Shown: positions 53,460 to 63,456, counted from the stretch's first letter. The stretch: 64,000 nucleotides of DNA from Symbiodinium natans (GCA_905221605.1 CAJNDS010001191.1:115001-179000); one strand, 5' to 3'. Notes: a model not told the origin generated them from the letters alone. Numbers and translations are program-made.

Positions 53460-54011
53460 AATGAGTACTAGAGTAGTAGATTTCGTAGGAATGTTGGAAG
53501 GCTATTCTTCAATTAAGACTGCAACATCTCAAAACACGAGACAGTTGCGGCAAATGTCGCCCCGCCCGCTGATCTACCCTTTACTTAAGAATTCAAGAGC
53601 CGCCCCGCCTTCCAAAATAAAACTATTCTTCCTTTTATTGACTGGGGATACAGGGATCATTATCAGTTTTGGGGGGTCTAAACCCTAAACCCTAAACCCT
53701 AAACCCTAAACCCTAAACCCTAAACCCTAAGCAACTCCTGGTGACCACGGATTTCCATTCTCTCATGGCTCTTGTAGCTGGCTTGCAAATGAAAGTACAC
53801 CCTCTAAGCCCGACAAACCCTATATAAGCCCTATATAAACCCCCCCCTTTATAAACCCGCTATAAACCCTATCTAAACCCTATATAAACCCTATATAAGC
53901 CCTATATAAACCCTATAAAAAAACCCTATATAAACCCTAAATAAACCCGATATCATTCCTATGAACCCTAAACCGCTGAAGAGGGCCCCTTGAGCACCAT
54001 CCCGGATTCAG
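53460..54011. other. Open frame of unknown status plus mixed repeats
   Basis: 53461-53688 is open from an ATG (MSTRVVDFVGMLEGYSSIKT) but lacks family features. CCCTAAA lies at 53680-53735. 53815-53965 is a CCCTATATAAA-type variant array. Confidence 0.5.
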
Positions 54012-54122
54012 GTGGACGTCCTCGGTGGGCTCGGAGGCGATGCTCTGCTTCTCACTGGGCTACACCAGCTACACGCTGCTGGCGCTGCGGGGCCCTTTGG
54101 CTGTGTCGCCCTGCTCTCTAAG
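54012..54122 (+). CDS. Exon abutting a family B element, product unknown
   Basis: GATTCAG acceptor and TCTAAG|GT donor enclose 37 codons in phase 0 (VDVLGGLGGDALLLTGLHQL...). A second frame (LCFSLGYTSYTLLALRG) is also open and looks membrane-like. The donor is directly followed by family B at 54126. Confidence 0.48.
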
Positions 54123-54125
54123 GTC

Positions 54126-54219
54126 GGTAGGCCCTTACAAGATTTGTTGTTTTCCCTTACTTGGGTTTAAGAGGATCATATTCAGGAATATTTTTGAGAG
54201 GGTTTAAGGGCCACCCTAG
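54126..54219 (+). mobile_element. Family B element at an exon donor
   Basis: GGTAGGCCCTTACAAGATTT to GGGCCACCCTAG. It begins three bases after the preceding exon's AAG|GT and is followed at once by family D (54231-54370). Confidence 0.7.
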
Positions 54220-54230
54220 TAAGGGTAGTT

Positions 54231-54370
54231 TCATGGGCCTTCAATATGGCCCCTTACCTTCTCGAATTAAAGGGTTCTGAAGTATCTTGTGCTTTTGTTG
54301 TTTACAGGGTATATTAGGGGGGTTCCCATTGAAGGGCCCATACCAAAGGACCGTGCAACACACCCGAAGA
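54231..54370. mobile_element. Family D element
   Basis: TTTCATGGGCCTTCAATATG at the left and CAAAGGACCGTGCAAC at the right match the family D copies at 10425 and 25975 in order and spacing. Confidence 0.6.
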
Positions 54371-54982
54371 TGTGTTATCTCTGTACATTCCTAAACCCTG
54401 AACCCTAAACCCTATACCCTAAGCCCTTACAGGGATCATTGGCAACACTGATCATAGCAACCTGCCTCTACAAGCCACGAAAGTCTTCGGGAATGACCGC
54501 ACCGTATGTCTTGCAACCGCCAGATCACACGACCCTCGCAAGAGCAGCCAACCTGAGTATGCCATCCCTGCGTGTTCAGAAACCCATCGTTTCCAGTTTC
54601 TGAGTCTGTTCCACAGTTCTGCAATACCGTTTAAACTGTCGTCGCTTTTGGCCAGTTCGCGACATGTGGCGGCACCGACAGAAAGACAGAAAGAGAGAGA
54701 GAGAGAGAGAGGAGGGTTAGGTAGGGCATGCTGCGGGGGGGCTCTTCTGAACAGACGGGCGGCCGGGGCAACACAGATGGCTGAAGGTTCACGTGCAGAG
54801 GGAGAAGGGATAGGGGGCCCAGCAGGGTACGGCGACTGGGGGGCCGAGTTCCTTCTCCCTACCTGCCCAAACCTGAGGAGCCTTGAATACAGGGGCGGGC
54901 GAGGACGCCCGGGGGCTTGCCCCCTTGCCCCCAAGAAAGAAAGAGGAGGGGGTGGCGGCGGCAGCGGCAGCAGCAGAAGAAG

Positions 54983-55014
<32 letters not shown>

Positions 55015-55532
55015 GAAGAAGAAGAAGCACAAGAGAGGCAGGCAGATCGAGATCTATCTCCGTCATTCTCTAATGTCCCGAACATGTGCATTTCCAGGTC
55101 AGCTGTTTGCGGACCCATTGTCGGCAGTGAACGAAGTGGCCAACTTTGTCAAGTACTGGTCATGCCTCCGAGCTCAAGGCCAGCAGTGTTTGAGGGCACC
55201 CAAGCCCCTCCCCAAACCCGAAATACCGAAACTACACCCTAGGTAGGCCCTTGGGACAGTTGTATAGGAGCCCCCTAGAGCAAGACTGCGGAATGAGACA
55301 CCAAAAGTTATGCTACCTAATCCCGACTTTGTAGTGTAAGCGGAGACGAGCGGGGGGGGGGGGGGGGGGTGGGGATGGAGGTCCTGAAGCCTTGGCAACC
55401 ACACCCCTTGAATTCTGAACCCTATAGGACCAAAATCCCCCTAAACTCTATTCTCCAACGGGCCTCCCTGTAGACAAGCCCAAAACATTCAACGGGCTTT
55501 CCAGGTTTTCGGTTTCACCTTATACGCCAAAG
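54371..55532. other. Array-free region with simple repeats
   Basis: A GA tract (54690-54712), an AAG triplet tract (54975-55030) and a poly-G tract (55351-55368). Long frames on both strands cross the AAG tract and are not trusted. A family B left end lies at 55242-55270. Confidence 0.6.
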
Positions 55533-55640
55533 GTTGAGTCTGTGTACGGTACGGAAGGAATTCACGAGTTGGTGAATCACACCGGCTTCATCGTCACGCA
55601 GTTGCAGCGTCTCTGCTTTCCATTTTCGTTCCCCCAGGGG
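55533..55640 (+). CDS. Exon-like segment, product unknown
   Basis: GCCAAAG|G acceptor, then VESVYGTEGIHELVNHTGFI plus VTQLQRLCFPFSF. The donor is unclear because of the poly-G tract that follows. Protein-like with a His/Asn/Gly pattern; no family is recognised. Confidence 0.52.
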
Positions 55641-55693
55641 GGGGGGGGGTCAATACACCAAGTGGATGGACCTGGGTGCACCCTAAGTATTGC

Positions 55694-55792
55694 ATAGGCC
55701 CTTGGGACATTCATGTGTTTTCCTGTTTTGGGGTTTAAGAGGATCACATTCAGCTGAATACTTTTTCAGAGGGTTTTAAATGCCATCCTAGA
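55694..55792 (+). mobile_element. Family B element
   Basis: ATAGGCCCTTGGGACATTCA to AAATGCCATCCTAG, full length. It starts after GC and ends in AG. Confidence 0.75.
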
Positions 55793-55809
55793 GTAGCCCT
55801 TCCTCGAGC

Positions 55810-55983
55810 ATAGGCTGGATCATGCCCCAAACCCTAAACCCTCAACCCTCAACCCTAAACCCTGAACCACTCAACCCTCAACCCTGAACCACTCAACCCT
55901 CAACCCTGAACCCCTAAACCCGAAACCCTAAACCCGAAACCCTAAACCCTAAACAGTTGCGCAGGCACAGGCTGGATCATGCC
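55810..55983. repeat. Array flanked by a 17-bp duplication that spans a splice acceptor
   Basis: ATAGGCTGGATCATGCC (55810-55826) and ACAGGCTGGATCATGCC (55967-55983) flank a mixed CCCTAAA/CCCTCAA/CCCTGAA array. The right copy holds the AG acceptor and the first bases of the exon at 55971. Confidence 0.85.
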
Positions 55984-56044
55984 TTTGCTCTTCTCGGCCG
56001 AGATCCCCACGGCCTGTCTGGACATCCTGCGTATGCTCGCAGAG
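55971..56044 (+). CDS. Exon next to a duplicated acceptor, product unknown
   Basis: GGCACAG|GC acceptor and GCAGAG|GCACAG (GC) donor. The frame reads WIMPLLFSAEIPTACLDILR plus MLAE. Hydrophobic then helical; no family is recognised. Confidence 0.52.
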
Positions 56045-57402
56045 GCACAGCTGGGTTTAGGGTTGGGTTGATGGTTCAGGGTTTTAGGGTTTAGGGTTTA
56101 GGGTTATGCACGTCGAGGAAACATTAAGGCCCTAAGCCCTAAACCCTGAACCCTTCAACCCCAAACCCTCAGCCCCCCAAAGAACCCGGCACCGTCGAGC
56201 CCCCCCTCAGAACCCTCAGAACCCTCAGAACCCTCAGAACCCTCAGAACCCTCAGAACCCCATTTTAAACCCAAAAGGCCCATTTCCCCATTGCATCCTG
56301 AAAACTTGAACCTCAAGCCTTAAAACCCCATAGAAGTTCTCAACTGCTCCACACACTCAAATTGAACTCGTCCTAAGAAAACCCCCAAGAACCCGGAGTT
56401 CTTGAAGCCCTAAACCCTGAAAAGCAAAACCAAGCTGGGGACCCTAAACCCTAAACCCTAAACCCTAAACCCTAAACCCTAAACCCTAAACCCTAAACCC
56501 AGTGCCCCAAAATGCCCCAAAACGAATCCCACTCCGAGGTAGGGGTCCCACCCTCAAGCCTGGCCTGGCGCTTCTGTCACTTGCGCTTAGGGTTTCGAAT
56601 TTAGGGTTTAGGGTTTAGGGTTTAGGGTTTAGGGTTTAGGGTTTAGGGTTTATAAGGGTTCAGGGCTTAGGGGTTAGGGGTTAGGGGTTAGGGTTTAGGG
56701 CTACTTGAAGGTTCATGAATAACTCAAAGTTGGGGAGACAAGTAGGATAACTTTAAGTGGTCAGTGGGGCTTAGGGGTGATTGCAATGGCGCGGGGTTCA
56801 AAGGCCTTGGCGGGTGGCTTCCGGTGTTTTTGGGATTACCCTAAACCCTAAACCCTAAACCCTAAACCCTAAACCCTAAACCCTCTAGGGATTAGGGTTT
56901 AGCGTTTTTAATAGCAACTTCAGGTCTCGCTTCCCAGGTTTGCTTCTGATTTCTGGGTAGCTGCGTGGTGCCCTCCTGCCCTGTCTTGGTCCCCGGTTCC
57001 CTGATTTGAAGTAACCAACCCCCCAAATAACCTAAACCCCAAACCCTAAACCCTAAACCCTAAACTCTAAACCCTAAACCCTAAACCCTAACCCTAAACC
57101 CTAAGCCCTAAACCCTAAAGGGCACCCTTGCTGAAATCTGATTCCTGGGCTACCAGGGATCTTAGGGTGCCGCAAGCTTTCAGGGTTGAGGGCTGGGGCT
57201 GGGAAAGGACTCCTTGTGCTCACAAAGTAGGCCGCAAGAGCATTTGCATGAGAAGAAGACTTCAGGCCATTTTTGTTTTCAGAGGTTCAACATCAAGCCA
57301 ACTGGACTTTGCATCCCTTCTTAGGGTTTAGGGCTTTACCTCAAGTCAGAGACTTTGCTTGTCACAACCCTAAATCCCTAAGCCCTAAACCCGAAACCGA
57401 AG
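56045..57402. repeat. Array-rich region
   Basis: The arrays lie at 56055-56105, 56440-56500, 56590-56700, 56840-56885 and 57035-57120; CCCTCAGAA units lie at 56205-56265. A family C left end is at 56702. Open pieces at 57128-57331 lack splice support. No firm exon was found. Confidence 0.75.
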
Positions 57403-57504
57403 ATGTTCAGAGGCTTGGGCGCCTTCACCACCAGCTTCATTGCAGTGAAAGGGCTTCTGCTGCCCATCTGCCTTGGGGCAGAGCCTCGGCCTGCAGAAAG
57501 GCTG
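57403..57504 (+). CDS. Exon-like segment, product unknown
   Basis: ACCGAAG acceptor and CTG|GTTTAG donor enclose 34 codons: MFRGLGAFTTSFIAVKGLLL plus a Pro/Glu-rich end. A second frame is open (HHQLHCSERASAAH). The donor GT is the start of the following array. Confidence 0.48.
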
Positions 57505-57598
57505 GTTTAGGGTGTAGGGTTTAGGGTTTAGGGTTTAGGGTTTAGGGTTTAGGGTTTAGGGTTTAGGGTTTAGGGTTTAGGGGCTTAGGGTTTCCCAG

Positions 57599-57678
57599 TG
57601 CAAAATCAAGCAGCCCGTGGACCCAACGGGCCATTTTTCCTGTGATCTCTTGAAAGCGTTTAGCCTGGTGCTCCTTCG
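57599..57678 (+). CDS. Exon with good splice sites, product unknown
   Basis: TTCCCAG acceptor directly after an array and CG|GTAGAC donor. The frame reads CKIKQPVDPTGHFSCDLLKA plus FSLVLLR, phase 0 start. Clear composition; no family is recognised. Confidence 0.57.
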
Positions 57679-57695
57679 GTAGACACTGGCTAGCT

Positions 57696-57788
57696 CCGTA
57701 GGCCCTTGGGACATTTTATATTCTCCTATTGGGTTTAAGAGGATCATGTTCAGGAATATATTTCATAGGGTTTTAAAGGCCATCCTAG
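57696..57788 (+). mobile_element. Family B element with likely target duplication
   Basis: CGTAGGCCCTTGGGACATTT to AAGGCCATCCTAG. CTAGCT lies on both sides, consistent with a short target duplication. It lies 18 bases after the donor of the 57599 exon. Confidence 0.75.
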
Positions 57789-57940
57789 CTAGACAGTCCC
57801 CTTTGCAAGTCAGAGACTTTGCTTGTCACAACCCTAAATCCCTAAACCCTAAACCCTAAACACAGCTGAGTATCATGTAAGAGTGCCGGGTTTCCTGCTG
57901 TCCGCTACTCTCCGAGCCGACTCCTGCTCAGGTGGATGTC

Positions 57941-58072
57941 TTTAGTCTTTTCGTTTGCTGTTGCTTAGGGTTTAGGGTTTAGGGTTTAGGGTTTAGGGTT
58001 AAGGGTTAAGGGTTTAGGGTTTAGGGTTTAGGGTTTAGGGTTTAGGGTTTAGTCTTTTCGTTTGCTGTTGCT
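57941..58072. repeat. TTTAGGG array flanked by perfect 25-bp direct repeats
   Basis: A 25-base unit (containing TCTTTTCGTTTGCTGTTGCT) occurs at 57941-57965 and again, identical, at 58048-58072. Between them is only TTAGGGT/TTAAGGG array. The non-telomeric unit is unrelated to the array. Confidence 0.95.
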
Positions 58073-58468
58073 CTCTAGAACCACAGCAAATAACGCTTAG
58101 GGTCGGGTACTTTACCATGAAGCCAGGATGCCTTACCAAGGTAGTCTACAGGCTGCACTGCCCATCTGCGCAGGACTCCAACTACCACGCTCGTGCACAT
58201 TTGCTAGATAGGTGGGTTCACATTTGGGGGCGTACCTCGATCCGTTCGACCTGATGGCTTACTGCAACAAGGATCCAGAACGGGAAAGTCCCTAGAACAA
58301 GCCCAGAATGCTTTAGAGATGAAAGGCAGTCTGTCAAACCTCTCGTTGAGAGCATCCCCGGTGTAACCATGGTGCAATCGTGCCCCCACTGAATTGCTTG
58401 TCAAAGTATCCCAACACACCTTGAGGCCACAAGGCCTTGCTTTTAGGTCAAAGCAATAGCCATCATCG
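58073..58468. other. Array-free upstream region of the methyltransferase gene
   Basis: Unique sequence without telomere-like repeats. A minus-strand frame (58204-58419) lacks family features. No clear promoter motif can be named. Confidence 0.45.
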
Positions 58469-59365
58469 TTGTCATTAGCCGCAAATAAACAGCAAGAGAA
58501 TCACAACTCGCGTTCCATCGTGAGAGTGCCGAGCATGAATGCCTTGGTGTTGATTGCCGCTTTCAACACCGGCAGCGCGACGACCGCCGAGGAACTGCAG
58601 AGGTCTCCGGGAGCCTTCTCCGCATGTGCTCCCACCTTGCTTCAAGTTGCTAGCAGCTCTGCACGTGCGATACACCTGGACACTCCCAGCAGTAGGCCCT
58701 ACAACTTCTCAGTGCACAAAGCCGGCATGGTGTACTCCCAGTGGGGGCAGGATACAATTCTGGCACCTATTCTACGTCAGATTAAGCACGGTTTCTTTGT
58801 TGAAAGCGGGGCACGTGACGGGGAGACGCACAGCAACACCGTGTATTACGAAAGTCTATTGGGGTGGCAGGGTCTGCTGATTGAGCCTAGTGCAGAGTAT
58901 TTCAAGATTGCAACGAAACACCGCCGGGCCTGGGCTTTCCATGGTGCTCTCTCACCCTTGAAGTCATCAGCCTTGCTGCGCTTCTCTGACTCAGTGGATG
59001 GGTTGAGCCACCTGGAGAAACATGGCAGCTCTGATGTGCAAGCAGAGCCCTTAGACAAACTGTTGGAGGCTGTGGACCCCAGCCGGCGGACTGTCGACTT
59101 TTGGTCTCTGGACATCGAGGGGAGCGAGGGCGCCGTGCTTGAAGCTACAGACTTCAGTAAGATTGCCGTTGGCCTCTTGCTCATCGAGATGGACGCATCT
59201 TCCGAGAACAACCGACGTGTTCGCGACGTGATGCAGAAGAACAACTTCACGGACATTGGCAGGATCAAATACGACTCGGGGTTCCTAGATCACGTGTTCA
59301 TCAACGCCTCGTACCTCCAGGAACGTGGCGTTGCAGTGCCTTCTCACTTGGACGCCCTTTTCTAG
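58469..59365 (+). CDS. FkbM-type methyltransferase
   Basis: An intact 298-codon frame ends in TAG. Residues 109-124 read FFVESGARDGETHSNT, the SAM-binding strand and Gly loop of the FkbM family (usually FVDIGAxxG). WQGLLIEPS (residues 133-141) carries the acidic residue after strand 2, and DFWSLDIEGSE (210-220) is the family's DxLxxDxEGxE block. GQDTILAPIL just upstream matches the usual SQxGQD lead-in. Family knowledge: SAM-dependent O-methylation, substrates varied. The start is uncertain: Met1 gives a polar leader, whereas Met23 (58535) opens a hydrophobic stretch (MNALVLIAAFNTGSA) that could be a signal or anchor, favouring the second start for a secretory protein. There is no intron and no array within it, in contrast to its surroundings, so it may be a retrocopy or simply intron-poor. 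Confident about family, not about substrate. Confidence 0.85.
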   Translation: MSLAANKQQENHNSRSIVRVPSMNALVLIAAFNTGSATTAEELQRSPGAFSACAPTLLQVASSSARAIHLDTPSSRPYNFSVHKAGMVYSQWGQDTILAPILRQIKHGFFVESGARDGETHSNTVYYESLLGWQGLLIEPSAEYFKIATKHRRAWAFHGALSPLKSSALLRFSDSVDGLSHLEKHGSSDVQAEPLDKLLEAVDPSRRTVDFWSLDIEGSEGAVLEATDFSKIAVGLLLIEMDASSENNRRVRDVMQKNNFTDIGRIKYDSGFLDHVFINASYLQERGVAVPSHLDALF

Positions 59366-60278
59366 AACTTGCATCCTCTGATGGTCTGATGCTGGCCCAT
59401 GTTGCTGCAGCCACAAAACGGCAAGCTGTCAACAGCTTGACACCGGCCTGCAGTGCAAGAGAAGAGCGTGCCAAGGCTACTTGAGGGTTTCCGAACTTCA
59501 TTAGGGGTACTTGACTATTGGGGTCCTTAAAATAAGTGAATCCTACTAAGAGGAAAAAGCGCATGCCTCAACGGTCTTCGCACGTTGTGTGCCCGGGCGT
59601 TGCTGTCATTTAGCATGGTGTTTTTGTTTAGTGTCGCTATTGCTGTTACAAGCCGTTTTTTATTCGATGGCTCTTGTTACACGATTATACCGTTCCTATC
59701 GTGATTGCTGGGAAGGTGCGTGAGACCTGGGACTAGTTTGCATAGAGGCGGATGCCCTCCGCCACTGATCATGAGCACGAAGTCTATGGTTTTGGGTCTA
59801 TAGGGTCTTGGGTTCAGGAAGCTTGAAGTTGTGGCTCAGGTTCTCGGGAGTGGTTGGGCCTAAATGGATTGCAGGGTTTGCAATATGCTTGCTCAACAGG
59901 GTCTGGGGATTAGGACCGAGTGAGCACTGGCGAAGACACCGCATCGAGGCGTGTTGTTGAGCCGAAGACATGCCAAGTGTAAACCTCATCTCTCAAGACG
60001 TGCAAAATGCACACTTTAAGGTAATTGCGCGACCTCGGCAGTATCCAGAGCTGCATCAACCAGCACCTCGGCAGTAGTGCGAAAGACTCCAGGTGCATCT
60101 GCCGCAGGTTTCAAATCCCGAGTGCCGAGGGTGAATGATCTAGGTTCAGATTGGCACAGGCCTGGGTACTCTATAAGCCCTCAACCCGAGGGTTTAGGGT
60201 GTAGGGTGTAGGGGTTTAGGGGTTTAGGGTTTAGGGTTTAGGGATCCTTCGAAGCTCTGAACTGGTGAGGCTTTCCTG
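59366..60278. other. 3' flank of the methyltransferase, mostly unique
   Basis: A partial family E copy lies at about 59485-59545. 59550-60180 is unique without a recognised gene on either strand. A TTTAGGG array starts at 60190. Confidence 0.5.
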
Positions 60279-60437
60279 CCTGCCAAGCTGGCGATGCTTG
60301 TGCGGGTGGCGATGAGCTACACCTGGCTGAGTATCGTCGCCCGGCACTGGGTGCCTTCGGCCAGACTTAAGATGGCAATGGGTGGGTTTTGCTTCTTTCG
60401 TGGCTGGCGCATGGGGCTCGCCGAAACCTACAAGTCT
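60279..60437 (+). CDS. Membrane-protein exon, product unknown
   Basis: The open frame LAMLVRVAMSYTWLSIVARH follows CCAAG (acceptor at 60287) and can end at CACTGG|GTGCCT (60350), giving 21 codons in phase 0, or continue to about 60437. Hydrophobic with basic ends. Confidence 0.47.
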
Positions 60438-60551
60438 ACAACCCCCCCCTTGCCCCAACCCCAACCCTAATTTACTCCCAAACCCTACGAACACCCTCAT
60501 CCCTAAACCATCCCGACGTGCGAGAGAGAGCCAACTGTTTCTTGCCCTCAG

Positions 60552-60599
60552 GTGCCCACGCGCCATCTGCATCCTGAGGGCTACCTCGTTCCATCGAGG
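60552..60599 (+). CDS. Short exon-like segment, product unknown
   Basis: GCCCTCAG acceptor and AGG|GCACAG (GC) donor, 16 codons in phase 0 (VPTRHLHPEGYLVPSR). It is in phase with the short form of the preceding exon (60288-60350), so the two may be neighbours in one gene. Confidence 0.48.
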
Positions 60600-60909
60600 G
60601 CACAGCGACTTCCTAGCCTTCGTTGCGTGGCCGAGTTCTTTTTGTTTTGTTAGAATTTAGGGTTTATGGCTTAGGGTTTTGTTTCTTCCTTGTTCGTTTT
60701 ATCCCGTGTGCTTGTTTGGGGTTTTGTGCGTTCTGGCAGCCTTTTTTGGGCTTAGGGTTTCGAGGGCTCTTTCGTTATACTACAAGTAAGGTAATTTTAA
60801 TTCGCAAACGGTTAGGGGCCTTGTTGAGGGCACATGTAACCCTTAGAACTACCCATGATAATCCCTAAGCTCTATAAACCCTAAACCCTAAACTCCGCCC
60901 TGAGCAAAG

Positions 60910-60971
60910 GCAACATCACGCCGAGCCTGTCAGATGTGTGGCAGCAGTTGAGACCCCTGGGTGCACTTTGA
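60910..60971 (+). CDS. Terminal exon-like segment, product unknown
   Basis: GCAAAG|GC acceptor, then NITPSLSDVWQQLRPLGAL and TGA. A GT donor at CCTGG|GTGCAC is an alternative. Array-flanked upstream (60868-60895). Confidence 0.48.
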
Positions 60972-62112
60972 CGTTGAGAACGGAGCTTAAGAGCGTGTCT
61001 TCCGACTTCTGCGCATGCCTATACCAACATTGCTACACCCAATATGAATAGGAATATGTATATGAAATATTTATGCGAAAATTTAGTTGCCAATGCTGCT
61101 AAGCTTCCTTGCAGCCGTTTACGCTGACGGGGTACAGGAAGCAGCAGGCCATAATGACACGTAAGTCCTATACCAGCGTCTGACCGCTCAGATCCATCAC
61201 ACGGTGAGGTTACAAGAAGACTGCTGCACACAGGCGTGATACAGTATGCCGTTCAAAATCCCAAAACCCTAAACCCACTTCGCAGCGAGTTTGCGTGACG
61301 TTCTTCATAGATGAGCCGACGAGCTGAGGAACAGCATACAGCCCCCTGAGCTTGCTCTTCTTCTCCGTGCTGCAGGCCGCACCTTTGCATGGCTCCTGTT
61401 TTCGCGTGGCTTTGTGCTTCTGGCTGATGGAACCCCAACGCAGGTGTGGCCCGCATGACACAACGCAGAAGTATTCAGCTTGGGTCGAAGAAGTTCCGTT
61501 AAACAGTGAACCCAAACAGCCACGAATCCTTAGTCGTGGCGTCACACGGAACTTGTAATTAGCTTTGGGCTCGAGTAGGAACATCGGGGTTCCTGTAAAC
61601 TCAACACCCCCCCCCCCATTGGCTTTAAGATGCTTTGCAGGGCATGTCGCTTCAGGCGGTAGACACCCGCTAGCCCTCGAGAGCCATACAGCATCATAGA
61701 ACCCAAGAAGCCTGTTTGGAGGCTTAGGGGTTTGGGGTTTAGGGTTTAGGGTAAGGGTTAAGGTTTAGGGTTTAGGGTTTCGGGTTTAGAAGCTTCCTGA
61801 ACTTGCTGTATTGAGAGAGGCAATACCGTTTCACCATCCGGCCGCTAATTCTGAGATCGCGCCGGCTCTCTCTTCTTGTCGCATGTGTCTTGGTTCTCTT
61901 CTGTGCTGTTTGATGCATGGCGCGATGACGTAGCTTGTCCATCTTCGGGAATTGCCTACTGAGCTACTGACATAGCAAAGCGGCATTGCTCAAAAACACA
62001 AGAAGAAGCCTCTCTAAAGCCCTGAAGACCCTTCGTGGGGGTTTAGGGTTTTGCTTGGCTTAGGGTGCATTAGGCTTTTGGGGGGGGGATTTAGGGGTTT
62101 GTGAAGACACTG
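60972..62112. other. Low-array region, no assigned gene
   Basis: Only short arrays (61735-61790). Overlapping open frames on both strands at 61210-61584 have no family match. A poly-C tract lies at 61606-61618. Confidence 0.45.
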
Positions 62113-62187
62113 AGCCCTGCTTGTGCCCGCGAGGCTTGCTACTTTGTCGGTCCGGCAGCGCATTGTGGCGGCCTTCAGCGCTTTCGG
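62113..62187 (+). CDS. Exon-like segment, product unknown
   Basis: After CACTGAG the frame reads ALLVPARLATLSVRQRIVAA plus FSAF and ends near CGG|GTGTAG. Helical, basic; no family is recognised. Confidence 0.45.
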
Positions 62188-62359
62188 GTGTAGGGCCATG
62201 GGGGTGGATCACCATCATGGGGCGGGGGTTTAGGCTTCTAGGGCAGAGTTGAAAAGGGTTTCAATATCGGGTGCAGTGTAGGGTTTTTTAAAAATAGGAG
62301 TTTTTATGTATAGGGTTGAATACAGGGTTCAATTTTGGGCTTGTGGGAGGCTTCGTGGC

Positions 62360-62612
62360 CTAAACCCTTAAACCCTTAAACCCTTAAACCCTTAAACCCT
62401 TAAACCCTTAAACCCTTAAACCCTTAAACCCCTTAAACCCTTAAACCCTTAAACCCTTAAACCCCTAAACCCCTAAACCCCTAAACCCCTAAACCCCTAA
62501 ACCCTAAACCCTAAACCCTAAACCCTAAACCCTAAACCCTAAACCCTAAACCCTAAACCCTAAACCCTAAACCCTAAACCCTAAACCCTAAACTAAACCC
62601 TAAACCCTACCA
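62360..62612. repeat. Array with three homogenised variants in series
   Basis: About fourteen CCCTTAAA units, then about six CCCCTAAA units, then about eighteen CCCTAAA units, in that order and with sharp boundaries. Confidence 0.95.
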
Positions 62613-62623
62613 CCATCTTTCAG

Positions 62624-62694
62624 GGGGTTTGGCCGACGAAGCTGAGGCTGCCTTGCATCCTCTACGCCTTGGCCAGGAAGCCAGGGCCGCCTGA
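62624..62694 (+). CDS. Terminal exon-like segment, product unknown
   Basis: ATCTTTCAG acceptor; the frame GLADEAEAALHPLRLGQEAR plus AA ends in TGA. Another frame (WPTKLRLPCILYALARKPGP) is also open, so the frame is undecided. Confidence 0.45.
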
Positions 62695-62699
62695 TGAAA

Positions 62700-63113
62700 T
62701 TGGGGGGGAGGAGGGCTGGGGGAGGAGGAGGGGGGGGGGGTTTAGGGTTTAGGGTTTAGGGTTTAGGGGTTAGGGTTTAGGGTTTGGGGTTTGGGGTTTG
62801 GGGTTTGGCGCTTGGGGTTTAGCGCTTGGGGTTTAGGGTTTAGGGGGGGTGGGGGGGTGGGGGTTGGGGGGGGGGGGGGGCTTCTCCGATTCTCTCCCGA
62901 AACCCCAAAAAAGCCCAGTCGGCTTTCGAATTGAAATGTTTCTTTGCCTTCTCTTCTCCTCTCTCTCTCTCTCTCGCTCTCTCTTTGTCTCTCTGTCTCT
63001 CCTTTCTCTTCCTGGCTTTTTTTGTTTCGGTCTCTCTCTCTATCTCTCTCTCTCCCTCTCACTCTATCGCCTTCTCCTTCTCTTGGAGCATGCAAAAAGT
63101 TGCCTGCTGGCAG
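62700..63113. repeat. Poly-G, TTTAGGG and CT tracts
   Basis: G-rich tracts and TTTAGGG/TTTGGGG units at 62700-62880, then a CT microsatellite at 62955-63065. Open frames across the CT tract are artefacts. Confidence 0.9.
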
Positions 63114-63192
63114 GTACCGCATAGCGGCAGGTTCTGCCTTGCTTGGCCTGGGAGCATTGGCGGCGACCCGGCTGCAGCCTCCGCACGAACCT
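63114..63192 (+). CDS. Exon-like segment, product unknown
   Basis: GCTGGCAG|G acceptor, then YRIAAGSALLGLGALAATRL plus QPPHEP. A hydrophobic Gly/Ala-rich helix. The donor is unclear because family B follows at about 63197. Confidence 0.45.
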
Positions 63193-63196
63193 TCTT

Positions 63197-63296
63197 TAGG
63201 CCTTTGGGGACATTGTTAATATTTTTCCTTTTTGGGGTTTCTGAGGATCATATTCAGGAGTATGTTTTCTTCAGCGGGCTTTAAGGGGCATCCTAG
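63197..63296 (+). mobile_element. Family B element filling an inter-exon gap
   Basis: TAGGCCTTTGGGGACATTGT to AGGGGCATCCTAG. It occupies nearly all of the 120 bases between two exon-like segments, with no telomere-like array. Confidence 0.7.
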
Positions 63297-63313
63297 CTCC
63301 TTTCCATCCACAG

Positions 63314-63456
63314 GAAGCGGTAGTACACTGCAGCAGCTCCGAAAACCCAGTTGCATTGAAGCATCATGGAACTCACCCGGTGATGAGGATGCGAAGTTAT
63401 TTGCGAAGTATCATCTCATTCTGGTAGCTTGTTTAATATTGGTTGCCATATTATAA
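63314..63456 (+). CDS. Terminal exon with C-terminal membrane helix, product unknown
   Basis: ATCCACAG|GA acceptor, 46 codons and TAA. SGSTLQQLRKPSCIEASWNS, an acidic linker, then KYHLILVACLILVAIL at the very end, a tail-anchor-like helix. It may follow 63114-63192, but the phases were not reconciled. Confidence 0.5.
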
